In this document: piece by piece, positions 12,197-24,617 of the stretch
Numbering within the stretch: position 1 is the stretch's first letter
Layout of the letters: each line of letters starts with the position of its first letter
From: Ischnura elegans
Taxonomy: Eukaryota; Arthropoda; Insecta; Odonata; Coenagrionidae
Direction of reading: 5' to 3'
NCBI RefSeq assembly: GCF_921293095.1
Contig: NC_060246.1
Location: 84,193,030-84,257,029, forward strand
Length of the DNA stretch: 64,000 nt
Notes under the pieces: model-generated
The model's input: only the letters and a program-made list of their open reading frames with translations
The model's database searches: none
What the model was told of the DNA's origin: nothing
Translations under genes and position numbers: made by a program

Positions 12197-15100
12197 ATGG
12201 CTTCTCAGGAGGGACCGCAACTGCATCAAGTTGATTTAACAAAATTGAGTTTACCTCAGTTATCTCAGCTGAAGCAACAGTTAGATCAGGTAAGTAATTT
12301 CTTTCTCTGCTCGTAAAAGAGTGCGAAGCAGTCATTTTAATATAGCTGCTTTGTTATGTTGTTACCACGTTTTCGTCTTCACATGTCTCGTTGAAAGCCT
12401 TGTTTCATTTTGAAGTGTATTTTGAGGCAGTGCAGCTTTTGGTAATTAAATAAAATCTTGCCCAATATTGAAAATTTTCTGTCTGTAGAAGCCTGGTATG
12501 GTGGGTGTATTTAGTATGTTTTTTCCCCATATTGAGTACTCATTATGCCTTGCTCTTTCATTTGCAGGAACTTACAGTATTTCAAGATTCCCTTCAAACT
12601 CTGAAAATTGCACAGCAAAAGTTCCAAGATTCTGGGGATTCCCTTGAGAAAATTACCCCGAAAGCCGAAGGAAATCCTATTTTGGTCCCGCTTACCGGTT
12701 CTGTATCCTTAAAATATTATGAGAGATAATAATGAAAGTGTTTGTAGCCATGATTGATTATTTTGATTTTGTAGGGACTTTAGTGTTTAGGTTTGGACTA
12801 CCTTAGATATAAGATTTTAGGTAATATGTTGAACTCTTTTAGTGTTCAGAATGTGGATTATTCCATCAACTTGTGTGAATGTGTGTGTAGAATGTGGATA
12901 TTCCATCAACTTGAGGAATGGAGTATTAAAAATTTTAATACATGGCTATTGATCGCGCAAATCAATATGGGAGCTTGTCAGAATCCGATTCTATTTTTTC
13001 CTCCTAGGAATATATTGTGACACAATACAAGTTCGCGTTTCACCATAAATTGTGTTAGGAATAGTCATGAATTAATTACATTTGTATTCTGTTATTTATC
13101 ATGGTCCTTAATGATTAAAAAGATGTATGTTCCGGGAAAGATAGCTGATGCAAACTCGGTAATAGTTGATGTTGGGACCGGATACTTCATAGAAAAGGTC
13201 TGATAAAGCTCATTTTAGGATTTGAAGGAGATAAATTTATGCACCTAATTCTTTATGTTAAAGTATTAATTTTTTTCAGGATATTGATAGTGCTAAAGAT
13301 TACTTCAAGAGGAAAGTTAATTATGTTACTGAACAGATGGAAAAAATACAAACTTTGGGATTGGAAAAGAGTAAAATAAGAGATGGTAAGTTAAGTTATG
13401 CTTTTAATAGTGAGGACATCTTAGTATTGAAAAATTATTTTTTTGTTGGCATTTGTTCTCTTTGGAATTCATATCATGTGAAACGTGAAAGTTTTTCTGT
13501 TATTTTTTTTTGCTGTGACTATGTTGTTGTTGGATTTGCTATCCAAATTAAATTATAGTGTAGGGTATAATTTCATGAAAGAAAAGAACTGTTCATAGTA
13601 TAGCTAAAACTTGAATATTGGTCAGATGGCATGCTTTCGTAATACCCTAAATATTTTGTGGGTGGCACCCTTGATATGCTACAAGTATGCTTTCTTCTTG
13701 TCATTGACCTTATTCTCCATTAGAGCGTTTCTACGTAACTGTCATACTAGGGTTCAAAAATTCAATTTGAGGTAAATGGACCGTTCAAAGTCCTGGCATG
13801 GTGTAAATATTCCAAATTTTAATAATCCGTACCTGTTTCTCCCCATACTCCAACCATTTTTTACGAAAACGCCGCGGAATTGAGCTCTCGTATCATATGA
13901 GCAAATGGTTCCGTTTACAGAGCCATTCTATTACTGAAGATTTCGCAACTAAGATAAGATTTTTCTATGAAAATTTCCAGTTAACCATTCTCCCCAATCA
14001 TGAGTGTGTCTTACCAATGCATTTCATCAATACTTGAAAGTCACATGTTCACGCAGAGGAATGTAACACAACAGTGCGTCGTTTTGGTGTCAGTCAGTGA
14101 CGATTGACATACATTTTTTTCCGCTGACCAAAATCGAGGGATGCGTGAGATAAATTGTTTCGTATCCAAATCAAGTCCATCCCAAGGATGAAAGATCAGA
14201 TTAAAAAAATTCCCCAGCATTCACCGTTTTAGTTCCTGAGGGCCGTCACTGACTGACATTTTAACCTGTGGTATTGCTCAAGTTTCAAATTTTGGTGCGT
14301 GCGCTTCATTGGCCCCGGCTGGTACACTAAATTCGTGGCATAATATGTTCTTCGAGTAATAATGTTATATAAATTTTATTGTTCTCAGTAAATTATTTGT
14401 TTATACAGCGGAGTATTTTATTTTTTTGCCAATTGTTGTCTTCGGCATGCCGCGTATCACCGTCACCTTCATTGTCGTCGTGTCGCTTCGGTGCGTTTGT
14501 TGTGAAAGCGGGACATAGGAGTAGAATGATTGTTGAGATCTGAAATCGTTACTTGTAGCATATGTAGGGATTGATTAAGATGGCAAAGACGGGAGCAGAG
14601 AGACAGCGCGAGCATCGTGAGAGGAAAAAGCAAAGCGGTGAATGCAAGGAATTAAAAAGGAAGAATAGAGAGCGGCAATGAGATCGTAACAGATCATGGC
14701 AAGGGTGGTGTTGATGTAGTTGGGGGCAAAGGCAGAAGCATGACCTGGGAAGCTTATAAGTTGGGTTCTCCTGTAATTAATGCAGTACAAGCGTGCAATT
14801 AAAACAGCAAGAAAATAAAATTTTGCAGAGATCCCTGTACACGGCATTTCTCTCTCCAATGAAATGCTGGACTATCAGTGGCACCGCATTTCACCCATAT
14901 GGAACACACTCTTTGTTCACCATGTGGAATTAGTTGCTAATAATATAATTAAGATGTCTCCTTAGACAATAGATCATAGTGCTAGGAGTACTCACCATTT
15001 TAAGCGAGAATATAGAAATCGAAGCAAAATTAGTGGATAAAATACATACTATGTGCTTATGTTTCTGTGGGGTAGCCAGGAATTTCGTTCAGGGGGGGTA

Positions 15101-18100
15101 TAACACAGGGGGAAAATGTTTTAAAAACAGGGTACTAGGGAGAGGGTTCCAAACTAATTTTAACACTTTTTTTTGAAGGAAAATAATTGTGTTTTTATAT
15201 TTTGGGGGGGGGGGGGTCCGGACTCCCTGGACATACCCCTGGCAATGCAACTGTTATGTTTCTTTTATATAAATTTCTGTGTTCAATATAGATATATTTT
15301 TCAATGCTCATTCCATGAAAAAGAAAAGTTAACACACATCAAATCACATGTGTCAGTCAGTGACAATTCCCGTCAGACAGTGACGCTCCATTTTTATGGC
15401 CAAAGAGAGGAAACCATTGCTTACACAAAGTCACGATTTTGCATACGTTTGGGCAACACTTAGAACTATTTTACGTATTTCGTGGATTTTCATTATCTTG
15501 CATAATTTCAGAGCAATGCGAAGAAATGTGACAACGCCACAAAACGGAGTTTCATTTTTGTCAGTCAGTGACGACGACTTTGAAGTTCAAAATCTCCGGT
15601 TCTACTGGGGTCACAGGGTGGTACCAAAGCCAGTGTATGCTTTCACTAACTTTTTTTGGTGGAATCCTCCAGAAAGTTCCTAAATTGATTTGTATTAAGT
15701 CAAAGGGGAAATATATGAACAAAAACTGGGTGTAACGGTCAGTCAGTGACGCGTAGAAATGCTCATTATTTGCCATTGCATTGATTGTAATTACCAGAAA
15801 ATTTCCACTATTTTTCCCCTGCTGTAGCTATCATTAATCAATTTTTTCAATTCCTCTTTCCTTTGGTCTCTGTCACTGCATGATAGCTCACAATATCAGT
15901 GAAATATTGTGGACATGAAAATTTTTAGACACAATAGGGTAGTTTCCTTTATCAAAGAAAACGAAAGTCATTGATTGCGATTCGTTACCCACCATTACTG
16001 TATTCATAATATACAAATCATTTCGTTTTAGAAATACCGGTTTAGACGAATGGCAATGGTCCATTTTTATCCTCATTTGAAAAGGGCCAGATTGGCGCCC
16101 ATGCGATGCCACTTCACGTGACGTCACAGGGACCTAGTTTCTATACGAGAAGATAGGAGTTACACGTCATCTGAGGTTACCAATGCATGCATGAGGCGCA
16201 GAGCTCAGGGAAACATGTCTTAATAATCACTTATTAAAACTAGCTAAGGTCGGAAAGTTTTCTTCATTTGATAAGGTATTAATAATCCTTATTTAAGCCA
16301 AGTTTTAACCTGCGTAATTCCGTGCCCCGTGTAAAACGGCCTTCATGGAAGTTGATCTGTATGCTGCATTTATCATTGCTTTTGTGTATTCTGCAAGCAG
16401 AAAAGTCAGTTTGGCAGAAGGCAACTTCTCTCACTCCTTATCAAATTATGTACCTCGAAGCATAAATCTTTTTTCTCCTACTCTCTCATGTATCACGTGA
16501 GCCATGTATAGGTTTTATGTAAATGAGCTGTTTGTCCTTCCAATTTATGCTAAGGAGTGAAGAATTCTTGGTAGGCAGGGGAGGAGGAGAAAAATAATGA
16601 CAGAGTTAAAGGGAGTAGGCCATAATGTGCATTGGAGAGGGCAGTTGAAGATGAGATTGGAGATGGCTGGAGTGATTCTTAAATATTCCATGCAGACCTA
16701 TGTTAACTGGTTGAATACTTTATTAAAATATTCTGAAGGTACCTTTTTATTAGTTTTTTCTAATTCATTCAATTGCCCTATGGGTCTTCAAATCTGAAAC
16801 GAATTCATAGTGATTACATTCTCTCAATCACTTTTTCAACCTGTAAGTTAGTTTGGATAAGTGAGGATAGAGCTCACACCAGACCAAGCCTCAGGCATAT
16901 GAATTTAACACTCGAGGGTCGGGGACAAGTTCTTTCCATGAGTTAACTTTACACTTCCAGAATTTTTTTGTATGAGGTGTCTGAAGGGTTCACCCATCAT
17001 TTACACTCTGGGATCCTACCTTAGCTATCTTGGTCTATCAGGAGCCCTAGGTTGCATGCTGCTAGGTGAATGGGCCCATAGGTGTTCTTCTAAATGTGCT
17101 TTGGTAGAGCATCCAATCACACTAAGGCTTCTCTTGCAGGCTTATTGAAATCTTGTTTTCTTCTCTTTTGTTTGGTGTTTCTCATAATTAAAAGTATATT
17201 GATCAGATTTTTTCAATATCCTTTTATATATGTTGTGCCATCTATCTAAGGAATGAAACCTTTCTTGGTTACAATGCTACTATGTTAAGGAATGCATTTT
17301 CTTGTATTGATCTTTCTCATGATTTTGTAAAATATTAGATGAGGTTTATGTTTACGTATCAATGCCACAGAAAAAGTTTAAATTTAATGGTGTGCCTTCA
17401 GGTGACACATGCATAACGAGAACCTGCATTTATCCTCAAACAACCAGAATATTCATAAGTTGAAAAACCTCAAACCCTTACTGATCCATTAGGTGTTCGA
17501 GATGAGAAAATGCAAAAGGAACTCATGGAATCCTACTTAATGTTTAAAAAAAATAACTTATCCCTTCACGTATTGCTTTCCAAACTACTTATTTCCAAGA
17601 ACCTATACTTAATACTTCAACTTTACGGCTGCCTTCTTCCTTGAGATAGCGTGACCAGAAATGGCTGTAAAATGTGGGGTGCTTACAAACAACATTATAT
17701 CCTTGAAAGCTTCACTGAAGATTGGCTAAATTGCCCATTACGTCGAAGTTTATTTACTTACAATTTACACTGTAGCCTTTGATGAGAGATAATGGATGAA
17801 AAATATTTTAAGATCTGCCACAATAGCACTGCAAATTATGCCTCTGCTGTTATCATTCAGTTTCATTCAGTGACTCTGGAAGACTGGTTCATTCCTGTGA
17901 ATGACGTAAGAAAACTCACAATGAGATACAGATGGAGTCAGCGATGGAGTTGTAGTGGTAAAGGAGCTGTTTTTCCTCTGTAGTTGGTTGTTAAAATCCT
18001 TCCGAGGGAATAAATCTTTTTCAAAGACAAAGTGGCAATAAGATAATTTTTTATCCTAATCAATGCATGTGAACCACTGCTGTTGTAATAAAATTTAATG

Positions 18101-21100
18101 GCAAAAATCCATTTTGATTTCCTCAGAAATCGTTATGTATTAGTCTCGAAATCTCTTAACATGAAGAATATGGAAAATTTTCAGGCAGGTATTTTTCTGC
18201 TTCTAGTCCTCTTTTGTATTACCCGACTCAATGACTTCTGCAAATGATTGCGACTTCACGCTGACAGTCGCTGTGAACTAAAGAATTATTCCTTATTCAG
18301 TTCATTCCAATACTTTTGAATTTGACTGTACAATCTTTCGAGAAAAGGAGGGAAGAAATGGCAAGAAAGGGAAGCTAGTCGCATACCACTGTCCTCCTAT
18401 CACAGACTCTTATTAAATCTAAGCAAATGCACAGCAGTACATTTCTTGCAGATTGTTGCAGGTCGCTCAACTATCCCTAAGTATGGATGGTGTGCATGTG
18501 AAGGTGACAGATGAGGTGTAGTGTGTGGGAGTTTCGGTAACTTCAAACCTATTGTGGGGAACATCATCATTAGTTAACAAGTTTGGTTGGCCGTCCCTTG
18601 CCCTTTTACCCTTCCACTTGTCCTTCAACGATTGTCTTCATCAGGCCATCGTGCCTCAAAATGTGGCTAACTAGGTTGTCCCGTCTTCTGCTTAAGGTTT
18701 TTAGGAGGCTTCTCTTTTCTCCCACTCTTCTTAGCACTTCCTCGTTAGTTACGTGGTCAATCCATTTTATCTTCATCATTCTTCGGTAGCACCACATTTC
18801 GAATGCTTTCACTCTTGACTTCTCTGCTGCTGTCAACGTCCAAGCCTCGCTTCCATAGAGAAACATACTCCACATGTAGCATCTGATGAATTGTTTCCTT
18901 ACTTCTATGCTTGTATTCTCAGCTGTAATAAGATTCTTCTTTTTGTAGAAAGCCCTCTTTGCCTGCGCTATTCTACTGACTATTTCTTTCTTGCTTTGTC
19001 CATCGTTGGTAATTTTTCTTCCCAGGTAAGAAAACTTTCACCTCTTCAAGCTTATGCTTTCCTAGGTTAATCTTTGTCTTAGCCTCCTCTCTTTTGCTGC
19101 AAACTCATATCTTAGTCTTCTTTTTGTTGATTTTCAGCTGATATGTGGCCATTGTCCTTTCCATATTTGTCAAAGTCTTCTTCAAATCCTTCTGTCTCGG
19201 CTATGACTGCTATGTCGTCAGCAAATCGCAGCATACTAATTTTTTCTCCATGGATATTGACGCCCAAAGATTTCTCCTTGATTTCATTGATGGCATTCTC
19301 AATGTAAACACAAAAAATTATGGGGAAAGTGCACACCCTTGTCTCACCCCTTTTCTTATTCTTGCTTCTGCACCGTTGGGTCCACATTTGATCACAGCCA
19401 CTTGGTTATTATACAAACTATGAAAAGTTCTACGTTCTTTGTAGAGCACGATTTCTTTCAGAATTCTCAGCATTGAATTCCATTCCACGTTATCAAATGC
19501 CTTCTCTAAATCGACAAATGCTATGAAAGTGGGTTTGTTTTTCTCCATTCTCTTCTCTATGAGCATCCTAAGAGCCAAAATTGCTTCTCTTGTGCCCCTG
19601 CTTTTCCTTAATCCAAATTGGTACTCATCCAGGAATTCTTCTGCTCTTCATTCTATTCTCCTGTAAATGATTCTTGTTAGAATCTTGGACGCATGTGTTG
19701 TCAGGCTTATGGTCCTAAAGTCTTCGCACTTTTCTGCTCTCCTCTTTTTGGGTATGGGAATGAGGATGTTCTTCTTGAAGTCACAAGGTACATCTCCTGT
19801 TGAGTACATATTGCAGGTAGTTTTATACGGTGGAGTTATGACCTTTTCTCCTGTATTTTTGATTAGCTCAGCTGGAATGTCATTTATTCCTGGGGCCTTA
19901 TTCTTTCACAGGTCTCTTATTGCAGCGTCAAATTCCTATCTTAACACGTTGCGTACCGGGGTATTTAAATTCCCAGGAATTCTGGGTGGAGGTGTTGAGA
20001 TTATAAATATGTGCCTATTAGGGCGTAATGCCTTTGGTTTAAACATGGTTAAAAAGCTAATGTTTAGAATATAGCTTTACCCAATCAAACGTTATGATGC
20101 ATCAATTCATTATGAATAACGAACAACAAGTGAAAACGTACTAATGAATACGATTTGTACGCTTTAAAATTGTTTAGGTTGACGCGCCTAAATGACGAGA
20201 ATTTTCTTCATCCGTCCGGAACGTTCGGGAAAAAAATGACGAGAATTCTCGCCTTCCGTACACAATGTGTTAAGATGCTCTCTCCAATGTTGTCCTTTTC
20301 AACTTAACTTTCCTCTTTGACAATTTTTGAGCTAAGTTTGCTTCGGCTGTATAATTCCTCCAGGTATTCCTTCCATCTCTCAGCTTTGTCTTCGTGTTCT
20401 ATTAGAATATTTCCATTCTTAACCCTTATGGTTTTGCATCCTGTGCTTCGTTCCTTGAAACAGTTCCTCACTATTCTTCAGGTAGCTTCCACTTTCCCTT
20501 GTACAAGGTTTTTGTGCATGTCCTTGCATATTTTCCTCATTCGCGCTTTTCTGGCTTTCCTCGCTTTGCGGCAAATCTTGTTCTTTATTCTCTTGTAGCA
20601 AGCCTGTCCTTCCTCAGCATTTGTATTCTTATACTTTCTCCATTCTTCAATGAGGTCTAGGACTTCATCCGTGATCCTTGGCTTTTTCTTAACATATTTT
20701 CTTCTCCCTAGAACTTTTCTAGAGGCCTCATGAAGCCCACTCTTGATATTTGTTCAGCAATTCTCCACTGATTTTTCAGTCTGATCTAATCCTATCTTGC
20801 TCTCCACTACTTCTTGAAAGGCCTGTTGATTTCTTGGCTCCTTTAGTTTCTCTAATTGCCATGTGGTCTTTGCTGATTTCTTGAATTTCAGAAGGCATTT
20901 CATCATCACTAGATTATGATCACTGTAGATATCTGCCCCCGGATAGCTTTTAGAGTCCTTCATTTAGTTCCTAAACCTCTCTTTCACTAAAATACAGTCA
21001 AGTTGAAATCTTATTTTGTCTCCTGGCATTTTCCATGTATATCTTCTTCGCACGTGATTCTTAAGTAGTGTGTTGGCAACCACTAATTTGTGTTCTTTGC

Positions 21101-22545
21101 AGAATTCCAGGAGCCTTTCTCCTCTTTCATTTTGATTTCCTAATCCATCTTTTCCGATCATTCTTCCATCCTAACCTTTGCCGATGACAGTGTTCAAATC
21201 ACCTAAAAACAATGAGATTTTCTTCACCCCTTACCTGTTTGATTACTTTCCTGATATCATCGTAGATGTATTCAACTTCTTCATCCTCGTAGTGTGTCAT
21301 AGGCATGTACACCAGCACCACTATGGTATCTACCGGCTTAGTCTCTAACTTTACCATAACTATCCTTTCATTGTACTGTAGGAAGCTTTTCACATGCATT
21401 CTGGTGCTCTTTCTGAGCATTATCCAAACCCCAGCACACTTACGGATCCTGTGTGTATAATCCTACAGCTTCCACACCAAAAGTCACCCTCCTCAGGCCA
21501 CTTCATTTCGCTGATTCCTAGCATGCCTATATTCAATCTATCCATTTCCACTTAAAGGTTTTCTAGCTTACCACAAGTCCTAAGTGATCTCACAGTCCAT
21601 GTACTTATCCTCATAACTTCATCACAATTGACTGATGTACCCTCTCGGGTAGTCCCCGCCCGGAGATCCAAAGTTTTCCTCTGGAATTTTTTACCTGAGA
21701 GAATTCCGTCATGTCAGATAATTTAAAGTTGGAGTTGCTGCAACTCCTCGTGATGATAATGTGGTCGTTTCCCTTTGCCTTCCACATGGCAGTACTGCAG
21801 CCGTTAAAGTAAATGTTACCTTGCCTGAAGTGAAATGAGTGTCGCTATCATGGTCTCTGGGAGCCACTAGAAACTTGGAGGCTAGCACAAAACAGAAGAT
21901 TGCTTGAGCAATTGAGGATAGATATTTTTAAGAGCAACGCAGAGAACTTCATACTATAACCACACTATTTATCCAGCAGTGGCGGATCTATGGGGGAGAG
22001 GCTAAGGGGGCTATACCCCCTCCCCCTTTGAGTATCCAATTTACACTAGATAGAATGGTAATTTTTTTCCAACCCTCACTACTGCTGGAATTTTTAACCC
22101 CACTTAGCCCGCCACCCCTGTCCCTATCCTGGATCCACCACTGACAAGTGATAAATTAAGAGAGATATTTTGCCGAATGGATAGGTATGGGAATTTGTTT
22201 TTCCGCTAACTATAAAAGACTTTTATAAATGCTAGTCATAATTTTGTTTGATCATTTGCATTTTATATGTAAATGGCTGGTGTTTTAATACCCCTCTCCA
22301 CAGGCCTTTTTAAGTGGCTTTCGAGGTGGCAGGTAGATATAGATGATTTCCTTGTTTTGTGCCCATGGTATTTGAACGGAAACGTTAGGGGTATCCTTAT
22401 ATCATGTAATTTATGTGTGGAATTTTTAAAATATCATACTTCTCATCTTGTATTTTCAGCTGTGATGGATGTTATGGAAATGAAGTTCCAGGCACAGCTG
22501 CAACTTCAAGAAGCAGCTGCATCTGCTGCAGCAGCTAAGTCGTAA
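12197..22545 (+). CDS. Pfdn5: Prefoldin subunit 5 (five exons, 164 aa)
   Basis: This is an alpha-class subunit of the hexameric prefoldin chaperone, which delivers unfolded actin and tubulin to the TRiC/CCT chaperonin in the cytosol. Exons are 12197-12289, 12568-12702, 13123-13197, 13280-13385 and 22460-22545. Frames join cleanly (phases 0, 0, 0, 1). The protein has an N-terminal helix (LPQLSQLKQQLDQELTVFQD), the beta-hairpin core (ILVPLTGSMYVPGKI, VIVDVGTGYFIEK) that is diagnostic of PFDN5, a C-terminal helix, and an Ala/Gln-rich tail. At 164 aa it is close to the human 154. The ATG follows AGGTAAAC. Intron 2 has U12-type signals. The last intron is 9.07 kb and carries a LINE and several MITEs. 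The 3' end converges on NUDT17. Confidence 0.95.
12703..13122 (+). other. U12-type (minor spliceosome) intron in prefoldin 5
   Basis: The donor is GTATCCTT, matching the U12 5' splice-site consensus (A/G)TATCCTT. GTCCTTAAT at 13104-13112 fits the U12 branch site TTCCTTRAY. The 3' AG is at 13121-13122, about 11 bases after the branch adenosine, with no pyrimidine tract between. The splice is fixed independently by the conserved protein (VPLTGS joined to MYVPGK). Confidence 0.88.
13723..15764. mobile_element. Unclassified DNA transposon with repeated GTCAGTCAGTGACG motif
   Basis: The ends are GAGCGTTTCTACGTAACTG and, inward from the right, GAGCATTTCTACGCGTCACT. ATTA flanks both (13719-13722 and 15765-15768). 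GTCAGTCAGTGACG or its complement occurs at 14089-14102, 14244-14257, 15352-15364, 15560-15573 and 15738-15751, with a weaker copy at 15371-15385. No transposase is readable. A G-run MITE (15063-15250) sits inside. It lies in the last prefoldin 5 intron. Confidence 0.65.
15063..15250. mobile_element. G-run MITE, second copy of the 5171-5425 family
   Basis: It opens with GGGGTAGCCAGGAATTTCGT and shares internal AAAACAGGGTACTAGG and TAATTGTGTTTTTATATT with the first copy. It ends near CCCCTGGCAATGC. It is nested in the element at 13723-15764. Confidence 0.6.
15934..16312 (-). mobile_element. ATAGGGT-type MITE, copy C (incomplete)
   Basis: It starts ATAGGGTAGTTTCCTT and aligns in reverse with the right-hand 0.4 kb of copies A and B, then stops near 16312. 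It preserves the uninterrupted site (AATACCGG at 16033-16040) that is split by the small MITE in copy A. Confidence 0.75.
16313..18550 (+). other. Prefoldin 5 last intron, featureless part
   Basis: I see no gene, clear repeat end or RNA here. Short open frames (for example 16597-16797, 17792-17983) have no recognisable content. Confidence 0.4.
18560..21700 (-). mobile_element. RTE-like LINE, near full length, defective
   Basis: This non-LTR retrotransposon is read on the minus strand. An apurinic-endonuclease-like domain runs from about 21620 to 20750 (pieces STWTVRSLRTCGKLEN, MLGISEMKW, GERLLEFCKEHKLVVANT). The reverse transcriptase is at about 19580-19110, with FIAFVDLEKAFDNVEW, a GVRQGCALSP block and the catalytic FADDI. 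A C-terminal part (YGSEAWTLTAAEKSRV, CYRRMMKIKWIDHVTNEE) lies at 18875-18606. The pieces sit in different frames with stops between, so it is dead. A TTAA-flanked MITE splits it at 19945-20269. The 3' end has short ATG repeats, as RTE elements often do. It occupies the last prefoldin 5 intron in antisense. Clade assignment is from remembered RTE proteins. Confidence 0.85.
19945..20269. mobile_element. TTAA-flanked MITE inside the LINE
   Basis: TTAA at 19941-19944 and 20270-20273 flanks inverted ends CACGTTGCGTACCGG and, inward from the right, CACATTGTGTACGGAAGG. TTAA targets fit piggyBac or Kolobok. LINE homology resumes on both sides. Confidence 0.8.
21977..22143. mobile_element. 167-bp CAGTGG-type MITE
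   Basis: It starts CAGTGGCGGATCTATGGGG. The inward right end is CAGTGGTGGATCCAGGATAG. It is G-rich on the left and C-rich on the right. It lies 0.3 kb before the last prefoldin 5 exon. Confidence 0.75.
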
Positions 22546-22920
22546 TGACTGTTTAAGAAAGGAATTTTTGGGTTGTGTTGTAATTTGATTAAAGATACTA
22601 ACTGTGGAGACATGAAATGATTATGTTATAAGAACTTAAAATGTGGAAACCTAGCAACCCATCATGTGTGGTACCCTTGCATAGGCAATGCAGGTGGTGT
22701 ATATTAACATTAAAATTTACCTAAAGCATTATGTTAAGAGTCAGTTCAATTGACTAATATTTATTGTGATACGTTTTGATTTGTGAGTTTGATGCACAAT
22801 ATAACAAAACTTTGCTTATTATCTTTTTGTCCTTTTTATTTCGTATATTGAACTTAAATTGAATAATTGAAATAGAGAATTTTCCCTTTATTTTAGCCAT
22901 AGTTTCCTCCAATTATTATT

Positions 22921-22926
22921 AATAAA
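22921..22926 (+). terminator. Prefoldin 5 poly(A) signal
   Basis: AATAAA lies 376 bases after the prefoldin 5 stop. A weaker ATTAAA is at 22588-22593. Confidence 0.55.
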
Positions 22927-22950
22927 TGTACTTATTCCTCTGTTAAAATA

Positions 22951-22956
22951 TTTATT
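22951..22956 (-). terminator. NUDT17 poly(A) signal overlapping the stop codon
   Basis: On the minus strand the stop TAA (22958-22956) runs straight into ATAAA, so AATAAA shares one base with the stop codon. If used, the NUDT17 3' UTR would be only about 15-30 bases and would cross the prefoldin 5 signal. Confidence 0.5.
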
Positions 22957-24617
22957 TACATTTTACTAGGTGGGGATCTGCTATTCACGATTTCCATCCA
23001 TTTGGTCAAAGCCAACTGAGAACCAGAGTACACTTTCCCTTCCTTCCAAAGTAAATATGAAAACATCGATTTCAATTCTAAAGGACAGGGCTGCAGGGAC
23101 TTATCATCTCCAACGACAAAGGAGTGATGTGTTCCAAGTTTTTCCTTGTCACCAATCAGCAGGAGGCTCACGATTTCAGGCGTCAGCCAAGTGCAAGCCT
23201 TCACTTCTTCCGGATCCAACTGAAAAGCAAAAATAATTAGTCTTGAAAAAATTTAATTGGATCAAAAAATCTACTTTGTGAAATATGGAATAAAACTCTG
23301 AACAAATAAGAATTCACAAACAGCCGTGACAGGCTGTAACTGTTAAAGGGAAATTCATGGTTAATCTAGGAATGACTATGGTGAATGATCATTTCTGAAT
23401 TAAGACGTTCTGTTTTGATACAGTGAGAAGTACCTCACAATATACCCTGAGGTTAGCAAAGAATGTTCTTTCTAGCAAATTAAAGATTAGCCCAAGGTAA
23501 TTTGATTTGTCAAATATCCTTTCCTATACAGAAAAATAGCTAATCTGACATTTAATTACACATTTTTTTGTGCTTGTGTCCAAGGGATCTAATGCATATG
23601 GCCTGTTCTTTTGCAAGATATCATAGGACCCCCAATAGGACTATTAATTGATTTCCAGAGGGGTGGATTAGCAATTTTGCATGAAAATAGTGTTATTTCA
23701 AATCTATGACTTAGGTAATTGCAAAGAAATATTTCCACAATGCAAACATGTGCCAATACAACAACATGTAACATTATTAAATAGTACTAATAGGCTTGCT
23801 ATTTAGTTTCACATTGCGGAAAAAGCAGAAGGCCTGGTTATAATGAATTCGTAACTGAGCACCTACCTTAATGCTTTGGTGAATATCTTGCCATGGCTTG
23901 TCCACTATGGCATGTAGATAAACTACAACGTAATGCCTTTTCGGTGGGCCTAAACCTAATAATACTGGGTAAACTGCTTCCCAAAGGCATAATACTTTTA
24001 AAGCGGTAGATGATTCCTCTAGGTGTATGCCAGTCTCTTCTTCCAGTTCACGCAGCCCAGCCTGAACAATGGATTCATTCAAGTCCATGTGGCCGCCGGG
24101 TGGGACCCAGGCGTTTGGGTAGGTCCTCAAATGACTCGCTCTCCTAGTCATTAAAATTCTATTGTCTGAAGATTCGAGCACAACGGACACCCCGACAGCG
24201 ACGCCTCTTTCAATTTCATCTTGCCTTACTAGGGCCGCATCTCTTTCGCATATATTAGCGAATGGGCATTCTTCGGAGTGCTGTCAAGGAAACAAGATAT
24301 GTTAAAAAGAACTTCGGCAATTTACAGGAGCCAATGCACTTAAGCTGAATTGTACTAACTTGGAGAACAACAGTAGAATCATGTGTTCCACTACATCCAT
24401 CGTCATGGTGTTCTGTGTCAGTCATTGGACCACATAATGTCAAAAGATTGTCTTGATAAGAGCACTTCACCGTCACAAAATGTTCTCTAGGTTCGAAATA
24501 CCTTACAATACACTCCAGAAAAGGGGCAGTGACAGGAAAACCATCGCTGGCAGCTGATTTCAATGCGACAGTAACTCTACTAAGGGATTTACTTATAGTT
24601 GATGCCATTTCGGCCAA
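22956..24617 (-). CDS. Nudt17: NUDT17-like Nudix hydrolase (three exons, 311 aa)
   Basis: Exons on the minus strand are 24617-24360, 24280-23867 and 23219-22956, all phase 0, with donors GTTAGT and GTAGGT and good AG acceptors. Residues 1-86 form the N-terminal region. HSEECPFANICERD opens exon 2. The Nudix box (GX5EX7REUXEEXGU) is complete, running from GGHMDLNESI to REL, EEE and TGI. It is preceded by RTYPNAWVPPGGH and followed by LCLWEAVYP and KRHYVVVYLHA, features of NUDT17. Exon 3 gives LDPEEVKACTWL and ends in SPPSKM. The length is close to human NUDT17 (328). Nudix enzymes hydrolyse nucleoside diphosphates linked to another moiety; the NUDT17 substrate is not settled (CoA derivatives or mRNA caps have been proposed for relatives). 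It is divergent from the cyclophilin gene and convergent with prefoldin 5. Confidence 0.92.
23220..23866 (-). other. NUDT17 second intron
   Basis: This is a plain AT-rich intron bounded by GTAGGT and a TTTTGCTTTTCAG-type acceptor. No repeats were recognised. Confidence 0.5.

Noticed and set aside
19667-20074. 135-codon plus frame
   Set aside because: Runs from antisense LINE into the TTAA-flanked MITE, so it is a chance frame across a junction.
20754-21420. Frames resembling craniofacial development protein 2-like proteins
   Set aside because: These are endonuclease parts of an RTE-like LINE, with stops and frame changes, not a host gene.
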